Below, one piece after another: positions 25,543-34,061 of a stretch of 36,578 nt of DNA. The stretch's first letter is position 1. Each line of letters starts with the position of its first letter. The notes under the pieces are model-generated. The model did not search any database. It was given only the letters and a program-made list of their open reading frames with translations, and was not told the DNA's origin. Made by a program: the position numbers and the translations under genes. This stretch comes from Verrucomicrobiota bacterium (lineage in GTDB: Bacteria; Verrucomicrobiota; Verrucomicrobiia; Limisphaerales; JADLHS01), in assembly GCA_025350905.1 (NCBI GenBank), contig JANXWY010000487.1, forward strand, positions 1-36,578, in the 5' to 3' direction.

Positions 25543-26358
25543 ATGAGCAAGAAAGACAAACCCAACTCCGACCACTCCGAAAAGCTGAAGGGCAAGAAAT
25601 ACCTGAAGGAGTTGCGCAAACTCCAGGGCGAGCTGTGTCACCTCCAGGAATGGGTCAAATACAAAGGCCTGCGCGTGATCATCGTCTTTGAGGGCCGCGA
25701 TGCCGCTGGTAAGGGCGGCACCATCCGGGCGCTGACCGAGCGGGTTAGCCCCCGTGTGTTCCGCGTCGTGGCCCTGCCGGCGCCGTCCGATCGGGAGAAG
25801 TCGCAGTTGTACATGCAGCGCTACATGCAGCATTTCCCGGCCAAGGGCGAGATTGTGATCTTTGACCGGAGTTGGTACAACCGCCTCGGCGTCGAATATG
25901 TGATGGGCTTTTGCACGAAAGAACAGCACACCGGTTTCCTCGAGAACTGCCCGGAGCTGGAGAAATACCTGGTGGCCGGCGGCATCCAGCTCATCAAAAT
26001 CTGGCTGGAGTCCAGCGACCAGGAACAAAAGCGCCGGTTCGAAGCGCGGATGAAGGATCCGCTGCGCCAATGGAAACTCAGCCCGATGGACCTGCCATCG
26101 CGCACCAAGTGGTTCGAGTACTCGCGCGCCCGCGACCTGATGTTCAAGGCCACGGATACGAAGCACGCGCCCTGGTTCATCCTGCGCTCGGACGACAAAA
26201 AGCGCGCCCGCCTCAACTGCATCCACCACATTCTGAGCCTGGTGCCGTACAAGAAAGTGCCGCGCGAGCAGGTCAAGCTTCCCAAGCGTTCGATGAAGCA
26301 CGCCTACGACGACGAGGCCACGTTGAAAGGCAGGAAGTTTGTGGCCGAAAAATATTGA
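25543..26358 (+). CDS. ppk2: Polyphosphate kinase 2, class I
   Basis: Encodes 271 residues, the single-domain class I size. Walker A GRDAAGKGG is at 51-59 and the Walker B/lid motif DRSWYNR at 108-114. Further family marks are PAPSDREKSQLYMQRY, GIQLIKIWLESSDQEQKRRF and the LSPMD...W stretch. The enzyme transfers phosphate between polyphosphate and nucleoside diphosphates, most often making NTP from polyP in this class. The start ATG has only a weak GATGAAG upstream. About 177 bases without a gene precede it, so it may have its own promoter, though I cannot place one. Confidence 0.95.
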   Translation: MSKKDKPNSDHSEKLKGKKYLKELRKLQGELCHLQEWVKYKGLRVIIVFEGRDAAGKGGTIRALTERVSPRVFRVVALPAPSDREKSQLYMQRYMQHFPAKGEIVIFDRSWYNRLGVEYVMGFCTKEQHTGFLENCPELEKYLVAGGIQLIKIWLESSDQEQKRRFEARMKDPLRQWKLSPMDLPSRTKWFEYSRARDLMFKATDTKHAPWFILRSDDKKRARLNCIHHILSLVPYKKVPREQVKLPKRSMKHAYDDEATLKGRKFVAEKY

Positions 26359-26563
26359 AATCGCCTGTTCCATGAACCAATCGAACCGGCGAAAGGAATC
26401 CAATCCGGGCGGTGATTGGAAATGCCGCCAATGCTCGCCGGACTCGGTCGCTCGATGGCCGGTGAGGCAAAAGATTTACCACCGTTCCGACCGCGGGAAG
26501 CCCAGCGTCGGGGCGTGGTAACGAAAAAAACAGAACCTGAGACAGCAATCCCGAAGGCATAAT

Positions 26564-27181
26564 ATGAAAATCAAATCCTTGTTAATCATCGGCCTTGCGA
26601 CCCTGTTGGCTTCCGCCACGCAGGCCAGCCAGGAACAACTCGCCAACAGCATCAAGGAGGCTCACCTCGAAGCCAGCCGGACCGACGCGCAGCTGAAAGC
26701 TACGCTCGCGGCTATCAACGCGCTAACCAAGCAGACCAAAGGCGACCTCCGGCCCGCCTACAACGCGTATTGCGCGGAGGTAAGCAAGACGGAGGCGGCT
26801 GCAGGTTGGACGAAGACGCGCATCCAATGGATGGCCGGCGATGGTCGGAGGTACTTCCAAGATTGGCAAGCCACGGTCAATGGCATTGCCAACCAATCCT
26901 TGCGGAAAAAATCGCAGAAGCGGTTGGACACGGTCCAGACAAGTTACGGCAAAGTCGAGGCGTCCCTCAAGTTGGCGGGTGAGAAATTCAAACCATTCCT
27001 CTCGGACCTGACCGACATCCAGAAGGCGCTCGCCACGGACGTGACCCCCGGAGGAGTGAAGGCGATCAAGAGCACGGTCAAAAGCGCCAATTGGAATCAT
27101 CAGTATGTCGACCGGGCGATCAAGTCCGCACTCCAGGAAATGAACAAAATGGAAAAAGCGTTGTCCTCGCATGCCAAGTGA
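26564..27181 (+). CDS. Exported DUF2959-like helical protein
   Basis: Encodes 205 residues, with GAAGG 6 bases before the start. A signal peptide (KIKSLLIIGLATLLASATQA) precedes an all-helical mature protein. The central pattern QSLRKKSQKRLDTVQTSYGK followed by FKPFLSDLTDIQKAL resembles DUF2959 proteins, which share an S-L-R-x-x-S...Y motif and a coiled-coil build. I see no catalytic residues. A periplasmic role is likely and the function is unknown. About 205 bases without a clear gene lie before it and about 200 after, so it is probably a single unit. Confidence 0.75.
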   Translation: MKIKSLLIIGLATLLASATQASQEQLANSIKEAHLEASRTDAQLKATLAAINALTKQTKGDLRPAYNAYCAEVSKTEAAAGWTKTRIQWMAGDGRRYFQDWQATVNGIANQSLRKKSQKRLDTVQTSYGKVEASLKLAGEKFKPFLSDLTDIQKALATDVTPGGVKAIKSTVKSANWNHQYVDRAIKSALQEMNKMEKALSSHAK

Positions 27182-27380
27182 AATGAGTCTAAACGACTGC
27201 GACCATTGGTTTAATGGGTCGGCGCGAGCACTGGCTGATCGCGGGCGATCCGACCCAGCCCGCCCGACGAAAACGGGCGGCGGTGAAAACATGGTCCTCG
27301 CCTGCATCGAAGTGCCGAGGGCGCTGGCGGTACCGGCGAAGCGATTCGTGGATTATCCTAACCCCACCTGACGATCAAAC

Positions 27381-28313
27381 ATGATACCATCACAATTCTG
27401 CAAGGTTCGTGGCCGGCGTTTCTGTGGCCGCGCCTGGCTGCCGCTGGTGATCAACGCCGTGCTGCTCTGGACCACACAAAACTTCGCCGCGGAGGCGCCG
27501 GCGCTGCCTCCGTTGACTACGGTGCCCGGCAGCCCTCGGCTACCGGGCAAATTCGTCTGGGCCGACCTCGTCACCGACGACATGCTCACGGCCCAAAAAT
27601 TCTACACCGCGCTGTTCGGTTGGAAATTTAACGACTACGGCGGCTACTTCATTGGGAGGAATGACGACCGACCCTTGTGCGGCATGTTTCAACGGCCGCG
27701 GCCAGCGGATCAAAATGCCAAACCGCGGTGGCTGGGCTACCTCTCGGTTGCCAATGTTGAGAAGGCCCAGGCGGCCGTGACGAAGGCGGGCGGACGCGTG
27801 CTGGCGGCACCGCAGAAAATGCCCAAACGCGGCGAGCAGGCGGTCTTTGCCGACACCGAGGGCGCGTTGTTTGGGGTCGTCAAATCCAGTGCCGGGGACC
27901 CGGCGGATTTTCTGGCCGAGCCCGGCGACTGGATTTGGCTCCAACTGCTGAGCCGCGACGGGCGCAAGGCCGCGGAATTCTATCGGGGCGTTGGTGGCTA
28001 TGAAATTATTGAAAACACCACTTCGAACAAGTTGAGCGATTACGTCCTGGCGAGCGAGGGCTATGCGCGCGCCACCGTGCGCACGCTCCGAACGGAGGAC
28101 GAAAAAGTGCGTCCCACCTGGCTCCCGTTTGTGCGGGTGCGGAATGTCGGCGAGTCACTGACGAAAGCGAAGCAGCTCGGCGGCAAGGGACTGGTTGAGC
28201 CCAAGCCCGAACTCTTCGACGGCAAGGTGGCATTGATCGCGGATCCGACGGGCGCCGCCATTGGGCTTTTGGAATGGAGCGCGGAGTCGGCAAAAGGAGG
28301 CCGGAATCCATGA
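27381..28313 (+). CDS. Exported VOC family (glyoxalase-like) protein with two VOC modules
   Basis: Encodes 310 residues. A signal-like N-terminus (basic KVRGRRFCGR, then AWLPLVINAVLLWTT) leads to a cleavage region near NFAAEAPA. Module one (about 52-175) begins GKFVWADLVTDDMLTAQKFY and runs to FADTEGALFGVVK. Module two (about 185-300) contains GDWIWLQLLSRDGRKAAEFY and ends with IADPTGAAIGLLEW. Paired modules of this type occur in the CFP-30B/27-kDa antigen-like glyoxalase group. Most VOC enzymes are cytoplasmic, so the export signal is odd. The metal ligands common to glyoxalase I are not obvious, and the substrate is unknown. It overlaps the next gene by 4 bases (ATGA). Confidence 0.85.
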   Translation: MIPSQFCKVRGRRFCGRAWLPLVINAVLLWTTQNFAAEAPALPPLTTVPGSPRLPGKFVWADLVTDDMLTAQKFYTALFGWKFNDYGGYFIGRNDDRPLCGMFQRPRPADQNAKPRWLGYLSVANVEKAQAAVTKAGGRVLAAPQKMPKRGEQAVFADTEGALFGVVKSSAGDPADFLAEPGDWIWLQLLSRDGRKAAEFYRGVGGYEIIENTTSNKLSDYVLASEGYARATVRTLRTEDEKVRPTWLPFVRVRNVGESLTKAKQLGGKGLVEPKPELFDGKVALIADPTGAAIGLLEWSAESAKGGRNP

Positions 28314-28645
28314 GCACGCTGAAACATTCAGTTAGTTTCGCCGCGATGAGCATTGCGCTTGCGATCGTCATTGGTTGCGAAAGCACCGACGGCGGCCATT
28401 CCAATGCGAGTGTCGGGGTTTATTATGGAGTGGGGTTCTACGACCCTTGGTATTACGGCGGGTATCATGATCACGACTACGATATCGATCTTCCGCCACC
28501 CAACCGACCGGATCGACCCGATCGACCGGTGCGCCCGGAGCAACCGATCGCGAAGCCGCCCACCTCGAGCCCCAGAGTAACACCCTCGATCCCATCCACG
28601 CCGCGGCCGGCGTTTCGCGGGGGCGGCGGGGGCGGACGGAGATGA
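28310..28645 (+). CDS. Small lipoprotein with Pro/Arg-rich and Gly-rich tail
   Basis: Encodes 111 residues. AAGGAGG (28294-28300) lies 9 bases before the ATG, which overlaps the VOC stop. The lipobox IVIGC gives a short signal peptide. The mature part starts with Gly/Tyr/Asp (VGVYYGVGFYDPWYYGGYHD), continues with repeated P-D-R-P units and ends FRGGGGGGRR. Similar low-complexity lipoproteins with a DPWYYG-type block are common in Verrucomicrobia and Planctomycetes genomes (from memory) without known function. An outer-membrane or periplasmic location is expected. Confidence 0.75.
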   Translation: MSTLKHSVSFAAMSIALAIVIGCESTDGGHSNASVGVYYGVGFYDPWYYGGYHDHDYDIDLPPPNRPDRPDRPVRPEQPIAKPPTSSPRVTPSIPSTPRPAFRGGGGGGRR

Positions 28646-28713
28646 GCCATGACACCGGTTTGCTCCAGACGGGAAACAACTCAAACCCGGATTATTCCAG
28701 AGGGAATCTTAAA

Positions 28714-29817
28714 ATGAAATCAGCCTGCCCCTCCGCTTGCGCCGGAAGTAATTTCCAATCCCTCCTCCTTGTCGCGGTCCTGCTGCTCGTCGGCGGCTGC
28801 GCGCACCTTGGGCCGAAAACCGTGTCCGTGGACCGTTTCGACTACAGCACGGCCATCGCGGATTCCTGGAAACAGCAGACGCTCCTCAATATCGTCAAGC
28901 TGCGCTACATGGATCTGCCCGTTTTCGTGGACGTGGCCTCCATTGTCGCCGGCTACTCCATGCAAACGGGTGTCAGCGTTAATGGCACGCTCTCTTCGGA
29001 ACAGGCGATCCAAGGCAACTATGCGTCGGTCGGTGGGCAAGCCATCTACACCGACCGGCCCACCATCACCTACGTACCAATGACCGGGGAAAAATTCCTA
29101 CGCGGGCTGATCACGCCGATTGATCCGAAGAATATTTTCTTCATGCTACAGACCGGTTACGCGGCGGACTTCGTCCTGGGGCTGACCGTCGAATCGCTCA
29201 ATGGCGTGCGCAACCGCTCGACCACTGGCGGCGCGGTTCGAGAAGCGGACCCGGATTTTATCCGCGTGTTGGACCTGATCCGGGAAGTGCAGACCGCCGG
29301 GGCGTTTGGGATGCGGGTCGAGGAGGACAAGGTCAAAGGTTCAACGGGGGTGATCTTTTTCCGGCGTGACGGCCTGTCCCCCGACATTACTGAAAAAGGT
29401 GCGGAAGTCCGGCGATTGCTCAAGCTGGACACGGAAGCACAGAAATTCACGCTCAGCTATTCGCCGGTGCGCGGGGCGGACACGGAGCTCACCGTGAACA
29501 GCCGTTCCATGCTACAAATCATGCAAGCCTTCGCGAGCTACCTGGTAGTACCCGAGGCCCACCTGACGGATCACAGCGCCGTGCCGGCGTTTGAAAACGC
29601 GGCCGCGGATCATCCGCAGGATCCCGTCCGCATTCACAGCGGCAAGGCCAAGCCCGCGAACGCGTACGCCGCCGTGCGCTATCGCGACTACTGGTTCTGG
29701 ATTGACGACGGCGACTTGCGCACCAAGCGCGCACTCACGGCCGTCATGTTTTTCTTCACGCTGGCCGAAACCGGCAGCCCCGAAAAGCTGCCGCTCATCA
29801 CCATCCCGGCACAATAA
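28714..29817 (+). CDS. Uncharacterised lipoprotein (~367 aa)
   Basis: Encodes 367 residues from ATG 28714, with AGAGGG (28700-28705) 8 bases upstream. An in-frame ATG at 28642 overlapping the previous stop would add 24 residues without helping the signal and is less likely. The hydrophobic run LLLVAVLLLVGGC ends in a lipobox. The conserved-looking opening of the mature part is DYSTAIADSWKQQTLLNIVK, followed by LRYMDLPVFVDVASIVAGYS. Later comes DYWFWIDDGDLRTKRALTAV, then a hydrophobic MFFFTLAET near the end. I do not recognise the family. Strongly patterned residues suggest a folded periplasmic or outer-membrane-bound domain rather than low-complexity sequence. Confidence 0.8.
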   Translation: MKSACPSACAGSNFQSLLLVAVLLLVGGCAHLGPKTVSVDRFDYSTAIADSWKQQTLLNIVKLRYMDLPVFVDVASIVAGYSMQTGVSVNGTLSSEQAIQGNYASVGGQAIYTDRPTITYVPMTGEKFLRGLITPIDPKNIFFMLQTGYAADFVLGLTVESLNGVRNRSTTGGAVREADPDFIRVLDLIREVQTAGAFGMRVEEDKVKGSTGVIFFRRDGLSPDITEKGAEVRRLLKLDTEAQKFTLSYSPVRGADTELTVNSRSMLQIMQAFASYLVVPEAHLTDHSAVPAFENAAADHPQDPVRIHSGKAKPANAYAAVRYRDYWFWIDDGDLRTKRALTAVMFFFTLAETGSPEKLPLITIPAQ

Positions 29818-29866
29818 AAGTGTAAACCAAAGAAATCAGCCGACAGGTTCCCGCACTGACCCCGCC

Positions 29867-32662
29867 ATGAAAACCACGGAACAGATCAGACTTGAGGCAG
29901 TTCGCGAGCAACAGGTTCACTGGAAGAAATGGGGGCCCTACCTGAGCGAGCGACAATGGGGCACCGTGCGCGAGGATTACAGTGAGAACGGCGACGCCTG
30001 GAATTATTTCACGCATGACCATGCCCGTTCCCGCGCCTACCACTGGGGCGAGGACGGCTTGGCCGGCATCTGCGACGACAAACAGCGCCTTTGCTTTGCC
30101 CTCGCGCTGTGGAACGGCCGGGACCCGATTCTCAAGGAGCGACTCTTCGGGTTGACCAACAGCGAGGGGAATCACGGCGAAGACGTCAAGGAGTACTATT
30201 ACTACCTCGACAGCACGCCGACTCACTCCTACATGAAGTACCTCTACAAGTACCCGCAAGCTGCTTTCCCGTACGATAATCTGGTCGATACCAATCACGG
30301 GCGCAGCCGGCAGGAGTTCGAGTACGAGTTGATCGACACCGGCGTTTTCGACGCGGACCGTTATTTCGACGTGTTCGTGGAGTATGCGAAGGAATCGCCC
30401 GAGGATATCCTGGTTCAAATCAGCGTCCACAATCGCGGCCCGGAATCCGCCGAGATCCACTTGCTGCCAACGCTCTGGTTCCGCAATCGCTGGTCATGGG
30501 GCCGGGACAACCCGCGACCGCTGCTGGAAGTCGCCCGTGGCAAATCCACGACCGTGAAGGCGACCGATGCCGACTTGGTCGAACGCCATTTCTATTGTGA
30601 CGGCCCGGCGTCATTGCTTTTCACCGAAAACGAAACCAACGCGAAGCAGCTGTTCGATGGCCAGAATCGGACCCCCTTCGTCAAGGACGGCATCAACAAC
30701 TTTGTGGTCAACGGGCAAACCGACGCAGTGAATCCGGCGCAGACCGGCACGAAGGCCGCAGCGCATTATCGCCTGACCATCCCGGCCGGAAAGTGCGAAA
30801 GCGTTCGATTGCGGCTGACGGCCGTTGCGCCGGGGGACTTGGAGAAGCATTACGGGAAAGGCAGTGGCGCGTTCGGCAACCATTTCGATGAGGTCATGCA
30901 GTCGCGCCGCCAGGAAGTGGATGAATTCTACGCCGGTGTCATCCCGCGCTCGCTCGATGCCGACGCCACCAACGTCATGCGCCAGGCCCTTGCCGGGATG
31001 CTGTGGTCCAAACAGTTCTTCTATTACGACGTGAACCGCTGGCTCGAAGAGCGCGGCAACGATCCGTACCGGCCGTCGGCCAAGCCGGCGCCGCGCAATG
31101 CGCAGTGGCACCACATGTACAATGCCGACGTCATCTCGATGCCGGACAAATGGGAGTATCCCTGGTACGCCGCGTGGGACCTCGCCTTCCATGTCCTGCC
31201 ACTCACGCTGGTGGATGTGGATTTCGGCAAGCAGCAGCTCAATTTGATGTTGAGTGAAAATTACCTGCACCCGAATGGGCAGATCCCCGCCTATGAATGG
31301 AATTTCGGCGACGTGAATCCGCCCGTGCATCCTTGGGCCACCATCTTCACCTACCGCCTGGAAAAGGTGCGCACCGGCCAGGGAGACGTTGAGTGGCTGC
31401 AGCGCTGTTTTCAGAAGCTGTTGCTCAACTTTACCTGGTGGCTCAATCGCAAGGATCGTTCGGGCAAGAACACCTTCGAGGGCGGATTCCTAGGCCTGGA
31501 CAACATCGGCGTCTTCGACCGCAGCTCACCGCTCCCGACCGGTGGGTACTTGGAACAGGCCGACGGCACGGCGTGGATGGCGCTCTTCAGCCTGAACATG
31601 CTCGAGATCGCCATCGAACTAGCCTTGCACGACGCGACCTACGCGGACATGGTGCTGAAGTTCGTTCAGCACTTCGTCTCGATTGCCTCGGCGACCATTC
31701 ACGCGGGCGGCAACACCGGCATGTGGGACGAGGAGGACGGCTTCTTCTACGACGTGCTACAATTACCGAATGGCCAGGCCCAGCGCCTGAAGGTTCGTTC
31801 CATGGTGGGTCTGCTGCCCTTGTGCGCCGTCGCTGTTTTTGATGGTGAGTTCCAAAAAAAGTATCCCGAGATCATGAATAAGTTTCAGGGCTTCATCGGT
31901 GCCCGCCCGGAATTGAAAACCTTCATTCACGATCCGACGCAGCCCGGATGTTCCGACCGTCGGCTCGGGGCGATCCTCGACGAAACCAAGCTCCGGCGCG
32001 TGCTGGCCCGGATGCTGGACGAGAATGAATTCCTCAGCGCGTTCGGCATTCGTTCCCTCTCGCGCCACCACGCGGAGCATCCTTACGTGTTCAACGTGGG
32101 AGGGCAGGATTATCGCGTGCCCTACGTCCCGGGTGAATCCGATACGGGCATGTTCGGCGGCAACTCGAACTGGCGCGGCCCGATCTGGATGCCCGTGAAT
32201 GCGCTGATCATTCGCGCCCTCCTGCAATACTACGCCTTCTACGGCGACGCGTTCACAGTGGAATGTCCGACCGGCTCCGGCCAGCAGTTGAACCTCTATC
32301 AAATTGCCGAGGAAATCTCGAATCGCCTCGCTTGCCTGTTCCGCAAGGGGAAGGACGGAAACCGGCCGGTGAACGGTGGCGCGAAGAAGCTCCAGGAAGA
32401 TCCGCACTGGTGCGACTATCTCCAGTTCTACGAATACTTCCACGGCGACACTGGGGCCGGGCTGGGGGCGAACCACCAGACCGGCTGGACCGGTGTCATC
32501 GCCCGCACTCTGCACCTGTTCGCAACCACCACGGCGGGGCAGGTGCTCGAACTCGGCAAAGCCGCCGCGGCGGTTGAGCTCGCGAAGCCGGCAGAGCCGA
32601 AACCGACCACAGGTGCAACGAACAGGGGCAAACGGGAGCGCCGAAAGGAACCGGACCGATGA
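29867..32662 (+). CDS. GH63/MGH1-like glucosidase
   Basis: Encodes 931 residues from ATG 29867; the frame upstream overlaps the lipoprotein gene and is rejected. The N-terminal beta domain (about 1-290) includes LSERQWGTVREDYSENGDAW and YFTHDHARSRAYHWGEDG. The C-terminal (alpha/alpha)6 part carries PDKWEYPWYAAWDLAFHVLP, FLGLDNIGVFDRSS with Asp545, and NWRGPIWMPVNALI at about 768. These are family marks of mannosyl-oligosaccharide-glucosidase-like and MGH1-like hydrolases. No signal peptide is seen, so it probably acts in the cytoplasm on a small glucoside such as glucosylglycerate; that substrate is inference. The C-terminus ends in a basic tail (RGKRERRKEPDR). The stop overlaps the next start by 4 bases. 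Confidence 0.9.
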   Translation: MKTTEQIRLEAVREQQVHWKKWGPYLSERQWGTVREDYSENGDAWNYFTHDHARSRAYHWGEDGLAGICDDKQRLCFALALWNGRDPILKERLFGLTNSEGNHGEDVKEYYYYLDSTPTHSYMKYLYKYPQAAFPYDNLVDTNHGRSRQEFEYELIDTGVFDADRYFDVFVEYAKESPEDILVQISVHNRGPESAEIHLLPTLWFRNRWSWGRDNPRPLLEVARGKSTTVKATDADLVERHFYCDGPASLLFTENETNAKQLFDGQNRTPFVKDGINNFVVNGQTDAVNPAQTGTKAAAHYRLTIPAGKCESVRLRLTAVAPGDLEKHYGKGSGAFGNHFDEVMQSRRQEVDEFYAGVIPRSLDADATNVMRQALAGMLWSKQFFYYDVNRWLEERGNDPYRPSAKPAPRNAQWHHMYNADVISMPDKWEYPWYAAWDLAFHVLPLTLVDVDFGKQQLNLMLSENYLHPNGQIPAYEWNFGDVNPPVHPWATIFTYRLEKVRTGQGDVEWLQRCFQKLLLNFTWWLNRKDRSGKNTFEGGFLGLDNIGVFDRSSPLPTGGYLEQADGTAWMALFSLNMLEIAIELALHDATYADMVLKFVQHFVSIASATIHAGGNTGMWDEEDGFFYDVLQLPNGQAQRLKVRSMVGLLPLCAVAVFDGEFQKKYPEIMNKFQGFIGARPELKTFIHDPTQPGCSDRRLGAILDETKLRRVLARMLDENEFLSAFGIRSLSRHHAEHPYVFNVGGQDYRVPYVPGESDTGMFGGNSNWRGPIWMPVNALIIRALLQYYAFYGDAFTVECPTGSGQQLNLYQIAEEISNRLACLFRKGKDGNRPVNGGAKKLQEDPHWCDYLQFYEYFHGDTGAGLGANHQTGWTGVIARTLHLFATTTAGQVLELGKAAAAVELAKPAEPKPTTGATNRGKRERRKEPDR

Positions 32663-33744
32663 ACCCACTTCGCTCTAAACTCGAACAGAACCTCGGCTGG
32701 ATTATCCTCGCGCTGCTGCTGGGCGGCTGCCTGCTGGTGCTGCTGCCGTTCGTTTCGGCGTTGCTGTGGGCGGTGGTGCTGAGTGCTTCGAGTTGGCCGC
32801 TGTATCGCCGGCTGGTCAAGCTGCTCGGCGGACGGCGCACGCTCGCCGCGTCACTGATGGCGCTGGCGATGATTTGCGTGATCCTGCTCCCGTTCGTCAT
32901 CATCGGCGCGACCTTGGGGGAGAACATCAAGGAACTCACGACGGCCACGCAGCACTGGGTGGATGAAGGACCGCCGGCGCCGCCCAAATGGTTGATCAAG
33001 GTGCCGGGGGTTGGTCGGCAGGCGACTGACTATTGGGAAAGCCTCGCCGCGGACAGCTCCAAGCTGTTGGCGACGGCCAAGCGGTTCCTCGAACCAGTGA
33101 GCGGTTGGTTGCTCCGGGGCGGCCTCGCTTTGGGACGTGGCCTGATCGAACTGGCGCTCAGCATTCTGATTGCGTTCTTTTTCTTCCGCGACGGCGGCAA
33201 GGCGGCGGAACGCTTGCGCGCCGCCGTGGTGCGGATCGCCGGCGAACGCGGCCAGCATTTGCTCGAGGTGGCCGGCAACACGGTGCGGGGCGTGGTTTAT
33301 GGAATCCTGGGCACGGCTTTGGTGCAGGCGGTGATGGCGGGCATCGGTTTTCTCATCGCGGGCGTACCGGGGGCGGGCGTGCTGGCATTGCTGACGTTCT
33401 TCCTCTCGGTGGTGCCGGTCGGTCCTCCCTTGATCTGGTTGCCGTCGGCGCTGTGGTTGTTCCATCAAGGCGCCACCGGTTGGGGCATCTTCATGCTGAT
33501 CTGGGGCATCGGGGTGAGCAGCGTGGATAATGTGGTCAAGCCGTGGCTCATCAGTCAGGGCAGCGCCATGCCGTTCCTGTTGATCTTCTTCGGCGTCATC
33601 GGCGGCGCGCTCACGTTCGGTTTTATCGGTGTGTTCATTGGCCCCACGCTGCTGGCGGTCGGCTACCGGCTCGTTGCCGAATGGTCCGCCGCCGGCCGCA
33701 CGGACGTCACGGTCAACACCGCGGCGGCGAGGGAAGCGCAATGA
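32659..33744 (+). CDS. AI-2E family transporter (permease)
   Basis: Encodes 361 residues with about seven to eight membrane spans (LGWIILALLLGGCLLVLLPF, MALAMICVILLPFVIIGATL, LTFFLSVVPVGPPLIWLPSA). The last is the family hallmark, a VP-x-x-G-x-x-xxW-type loop. SVDNVVKPWLIS is the second conserved motif. The family includes TqsA, proposed to export autoinducer-2, and Na+/H+ antiporter-like members, so the substrate cannot be assigned. The ATGA overlap with the glucosidase gene suggests coupled translation. Confidence 0.92.
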   Translation: MNPLRSKLEQNLGWIILALLLGGCLLVLLPFVSALLWAVVLSASSWPLYRRLVKLLGGRRTLAASLMALAMICVILLPFVIIGATLGENIKELTTATQHWVDEGPPAPPKWLIKVPGVGRQATDYWESLAADSSKLLATAKRFLEPVSGWLLRGGLALGRGLIELALSILIAFFFFRDGGKAAERLRAAVVRIAGERGQHLLEVAGNTVRGVVYGILGTALVQAVMAGIGFLIAGVPGAGVLALLTFFLSVVPVGPPLIWLPSALWLFHQGATGWGIFMLIWGIGVSSVDNVVKPWLISQGSAMPFLLIFFGVIGGALTFGFIGVFIGPTLLAVGYRLVAEWSAAGRTDVTVNTAAAREAQ

Positions 33745-33765
33745 GAGTTAGGGCCATCGGGGTAG

Positions 33766-33786
33766 GGTCATCGCGCTGCGATGACC
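33766..33786 (+). repeat. REP-like palindrome, copy 1
   Basis: A perfect hairpin: 9-bp arms GGTCATCGC and GCGATGACC around the loop GCT. It is the exact reverse complement of the element at 33867-33887. It lies 21 bases after the AI-2E stop. Confidence 0.85.
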
Positions 33787-33866
33787 TCGCCCGCGTCCAG
33801 CGGGCGATTGGCATGGTACAGAATCGTGCGAATGCAAGTAACCGTTCCGCGCCTGATACCGCGCGG

Positions 33867-33887
33867 GGTCATCGCAGCGCGATGACC
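33867..33887 (-). repeat. REP-like palindrome, copy 2 (inverted)
   Basis: The same 9-bp arms around the loop AGC, inverted relative to the copy at 33766, with 80 bases between them. The paired inverted arrangement is the usual form of REP/BIME elements mobilised by RAYT transposases; no such transposase is in the window. Confidence 0.85.
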
Positions 33888-34061
33888 TTACCGGGGGGAT
33901 CGTCGTCGGCGACAGGGCTGAGCGTTGGGCGTAGCCTGGCAGCCGGCGGGCTGTTCTTGGTCGTGGTGTTTCATGCCGCCGCGCATGACTGCTTCCACGG
34001 TTGGACGCACCTGACTGGAGTGCAGCTGCATTTCTAGTCGGGGTCATTGAAAGCAAACGCT

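Larger units (their letters stand above)
33745..34061. other. Gene-free stretch with REP-like palindromes before the SulP gene
   Basis: 317 bases hold no convincing gene. A frame from ATG 33741 to 34037 (98 codons) overlaps the permease stop, but its first half is read through two REP-like palindromes. Its second half has a short hydrophobic stretch (AAGGLFLVVVFHAAAH) with no family resemblance. It may be a decayed gene end or chance. No promoter or T-run terminator is evident. Confidence 0.5.

Noticed and set aside
26372-26521. Short frame of 49 codons between ppk2 and the DUF2959-like gene
   Set aside because: Composition is Arg/Ser-rich, there is no ribosome site and no family resemblance; probably intergenic.
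27216-27256. Inverted repeat GGGTCGG/CCGACCC before the VOC gene
   Set aside because: Seven pairs with a 27-base loop and no regulatory context; could be chance in G+C-rich DNA.
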